Positions 63,050-64,000 of a DNA stretch of 64,000 bases are shown in pieces. The stretch covers positions 124,001 through 188,000 of the forward strand of contig CADEFU010000004.1 in the NCBI GenBank assembly GCA_902826695.1. Reading direction: 5' to 3'. The DNA comes from an uncultured Alphaproteobacteria bacterium (lineage in GTDB: Bacteria > Pseudomonadota > Alphaproteobacteria > Micropepsales > Micropepsaceae). The notes under the pieces were generated by a model. That model saw only the letters and a program-made list of their open reading frames with translations, did no database searches and was not told where the DNA came from. Both the position numbers and the translations under genes were made by a program. Position 1 is the first letter of the stretch, and each line of letters opens with the position of its first letter.

Positions 63050-64000
63050 TCAGCTCCGGTACAGCACGGCCTTCGCCGCCGCGATCACTTCGTCCACGCT
63101 GGGCAGCGCGAGCTTTTCCAGGTTTGCCGCATACGGCATCGGCACGTCCTTGCCCGTGACGCGCGCGGGCGGCGCGTCGAGATAGTCGAACGCCTGCTCC
63201 ATCACCTGTGTCGCGATCTCTGAGGCGATGCCGCAGATCGGCCAGCCTTCCTCAACCGTCACGACGCGGTTCGTCTTCTTCACGGACTCGACGACCGTTG
63301 CGGTGTCCAGCGGCCGCAGCGAACGCAGGTCGATGATCTCGGCCTCGATGCCTTCTTTCGCCAGCGCCTCAGCCGCCTGCAGCACGAGCCCGACCGTGAT
63401 CGAATAGGCGACCAGCGTCACATGGCTGCCCTCGCGCACGACGCGCGCCTTGCCGATGGGCAGCACGAAGTCGTCGATCTTCGGCACATCGAACGAACGA
63501 CCGTAGACGATCTCGTTCTCAAGGAAGATCACCGGATTGGGATCGCGGATTGCCGCCTTCAGCAGGCCCTTCGCGTCCGCCGCGAAATACGGCGCCACAA
63601 CTTTCAAGCCCGGCACATGCGCGTACCACGAACCGTAGCTCTGGCTGTGCTGAGCCGCCACGCGCGCCGCCGCGCCGTTCGGCCCGCGAAACACGATGGG
63701 ACAGCCCATCTGCCCGCCGGACATGTAAAGCGTCTTGCCGGCCGAGTTGATGATCTGATCGATCGCCTGCATCGCGAAGTTCCAAGTCATGAACTCGACG
63801 ATCGGCCTTAAGCCCCCGAACGCCGCACCGACGCCTAACCCTGCAAAGCCCTGCTCGGTGATCGGCGTGTCGATCACGCGCCGCGGTCCGAACTCGTCCA
63901 GCAAGCCTTGGCTGATCTTATAGGCGCCTTGATACTGCCCGACCTCCTCGCCCATCAGAAACACGTTCGGGTCGCGCCGCATCTCCTCGGCCATCGCCTC
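63050..64000 (-). CDS. pdhB: Pyruvate dehydrogenase E1 beta subunit, N-terminus outside window
   Basis: About 317 residues visible, open to the right edge. Motifs: [105 protein letters not shown] and [20 protein letters not shown]. Alphaproteobacterial E1 beta chains often carry an N-terminal lipoyl domain, which would lie beyond the window. Confidence 0.95.
   Translation of the reverse strand, partial: EAMAEEMRRDPNVFLMGEEVGQYQGAYKISQGLLDEFGPRRVIDTPITEQGFAGLGVGAAFGGLRPIVEFMTWNFAMQAIDQIINSAGKTLYMSGGQMGCPIVFRGPNGAAARVAAQHSQSYGSWYAHVPGLKVVAPYFAADAKGLLKAAIRDPNPVIFLENEIVYGRSFDVPKIDDFVLPIGKARVVREGSHVTLVAYSITVGLVLQAAEALAKEGIEAEIIDLRSLRPLDTATVVESVKKTNRVVTVEEGWPICGIASEIATQVMEQAFDYLDAPPARVTGKDVPMPYAANLEKLALPSVDEVIAAAKAVLYRS

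Noticed and set aside
1-64000. CRISPR arrays, rRNA genes, insertion-sequence transposases, integrases
   Set aside because: Read through for regularly spaced repeats, rRNA-like segments and transposase or integrase motifs; none was seen. A covariance or HMM search would be needed to exclude degraded remnants.

Overview
The window looks like the chromosome of a GC-rich alphaproteobacterium. The evidence is the gene order pdhB-pdhC-lpd-lipA-RatA/cinA-pgpA-ispDF-dusB-ntrB-ntrC-ntrY-ntrX-dat-hfq-hflX-mazG on the right, the tpiA/ppiD-trpE-trpG-trpD-trpC order on the left, a fused IspDF, and NtrYX. Assignment below class level is not supported from this sequence alone.

Layout. 1-2.3 kb: trpG and a fused trpD-trpC gene (cut by the left edge), minus strand. 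2.4-23.9 kb: an accessory block that separates trpGDC from trpE. It holds an aldehyde dehydrogenase, a broken thioesterase with an orphan antitoxin, a DUF262 gene overlapping an OLD-like ATPase/TOPRIM gene with a four-helix membrane protein behind them (5.4-9.2 kb), a metabolic stretch (saccharopine-dehydrogenase-like protein, photolyase, thiolase, MFS transporter, cold-shock protein), an EF-Tu fragment, a complete CBASS anti-phage operon (HNH-SAVED effector, CD-NTase, E2-like protein; 17.4-20.2 kb), a membrane protein and a frameshifted AAA ATPase. 23.9-29.1 kb: trpE, ppiD, tpiA and an SDR. 29.2-34.7 kb: a tightly packed operon rlpA-dacA-tmk-holB-tatD-MBL hydrolase. 35.2-38.4 kb: an exbB-exbD-tonB-exbD-tonB energy-transduction cluster. 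38.4-42.5 kb: TauE/SafE permease, a zinc-binding protein, acyl-CoA dehydrogenase and two unknown genes. 42.7-57.2 kb: conserved housekeeping and nitrogen-regulation genes. 57.4-64 kb: an AMP-dependent acyl ligase, a lipoprotein, lpd, a VOC protein, pdhC and the 3' part of pdhB.

How it works together. The tryptophan genes encode anthranilate synthase (trpE, trpG), the phosphoribosyl transfer step and indole-glycerol-phosphate synthesis. pdhB, pdhC, lpd and lipA make and lipoylate the pyruvate dehydrogenase complex. ntrB/C and ntrY/X are two nitrogen/redox two-component systems in one transcription direction with dusB. The accessory block is visibly AT-richer than its surroundings in the DUF262/ATPase and CBASS segments, which suggests acquired DNA.

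The most noteworthy points are the candidate defence pair DUF262 + ATPase/TOPRIM (with a possible membrane partner), the compact CBASS operon whose E2-like protein carries a SEC-C-like cysteine tail, the in-frame TrpD-TrpC fusion, and the splitting of an ancestral trp operon by about 21.6 kb.
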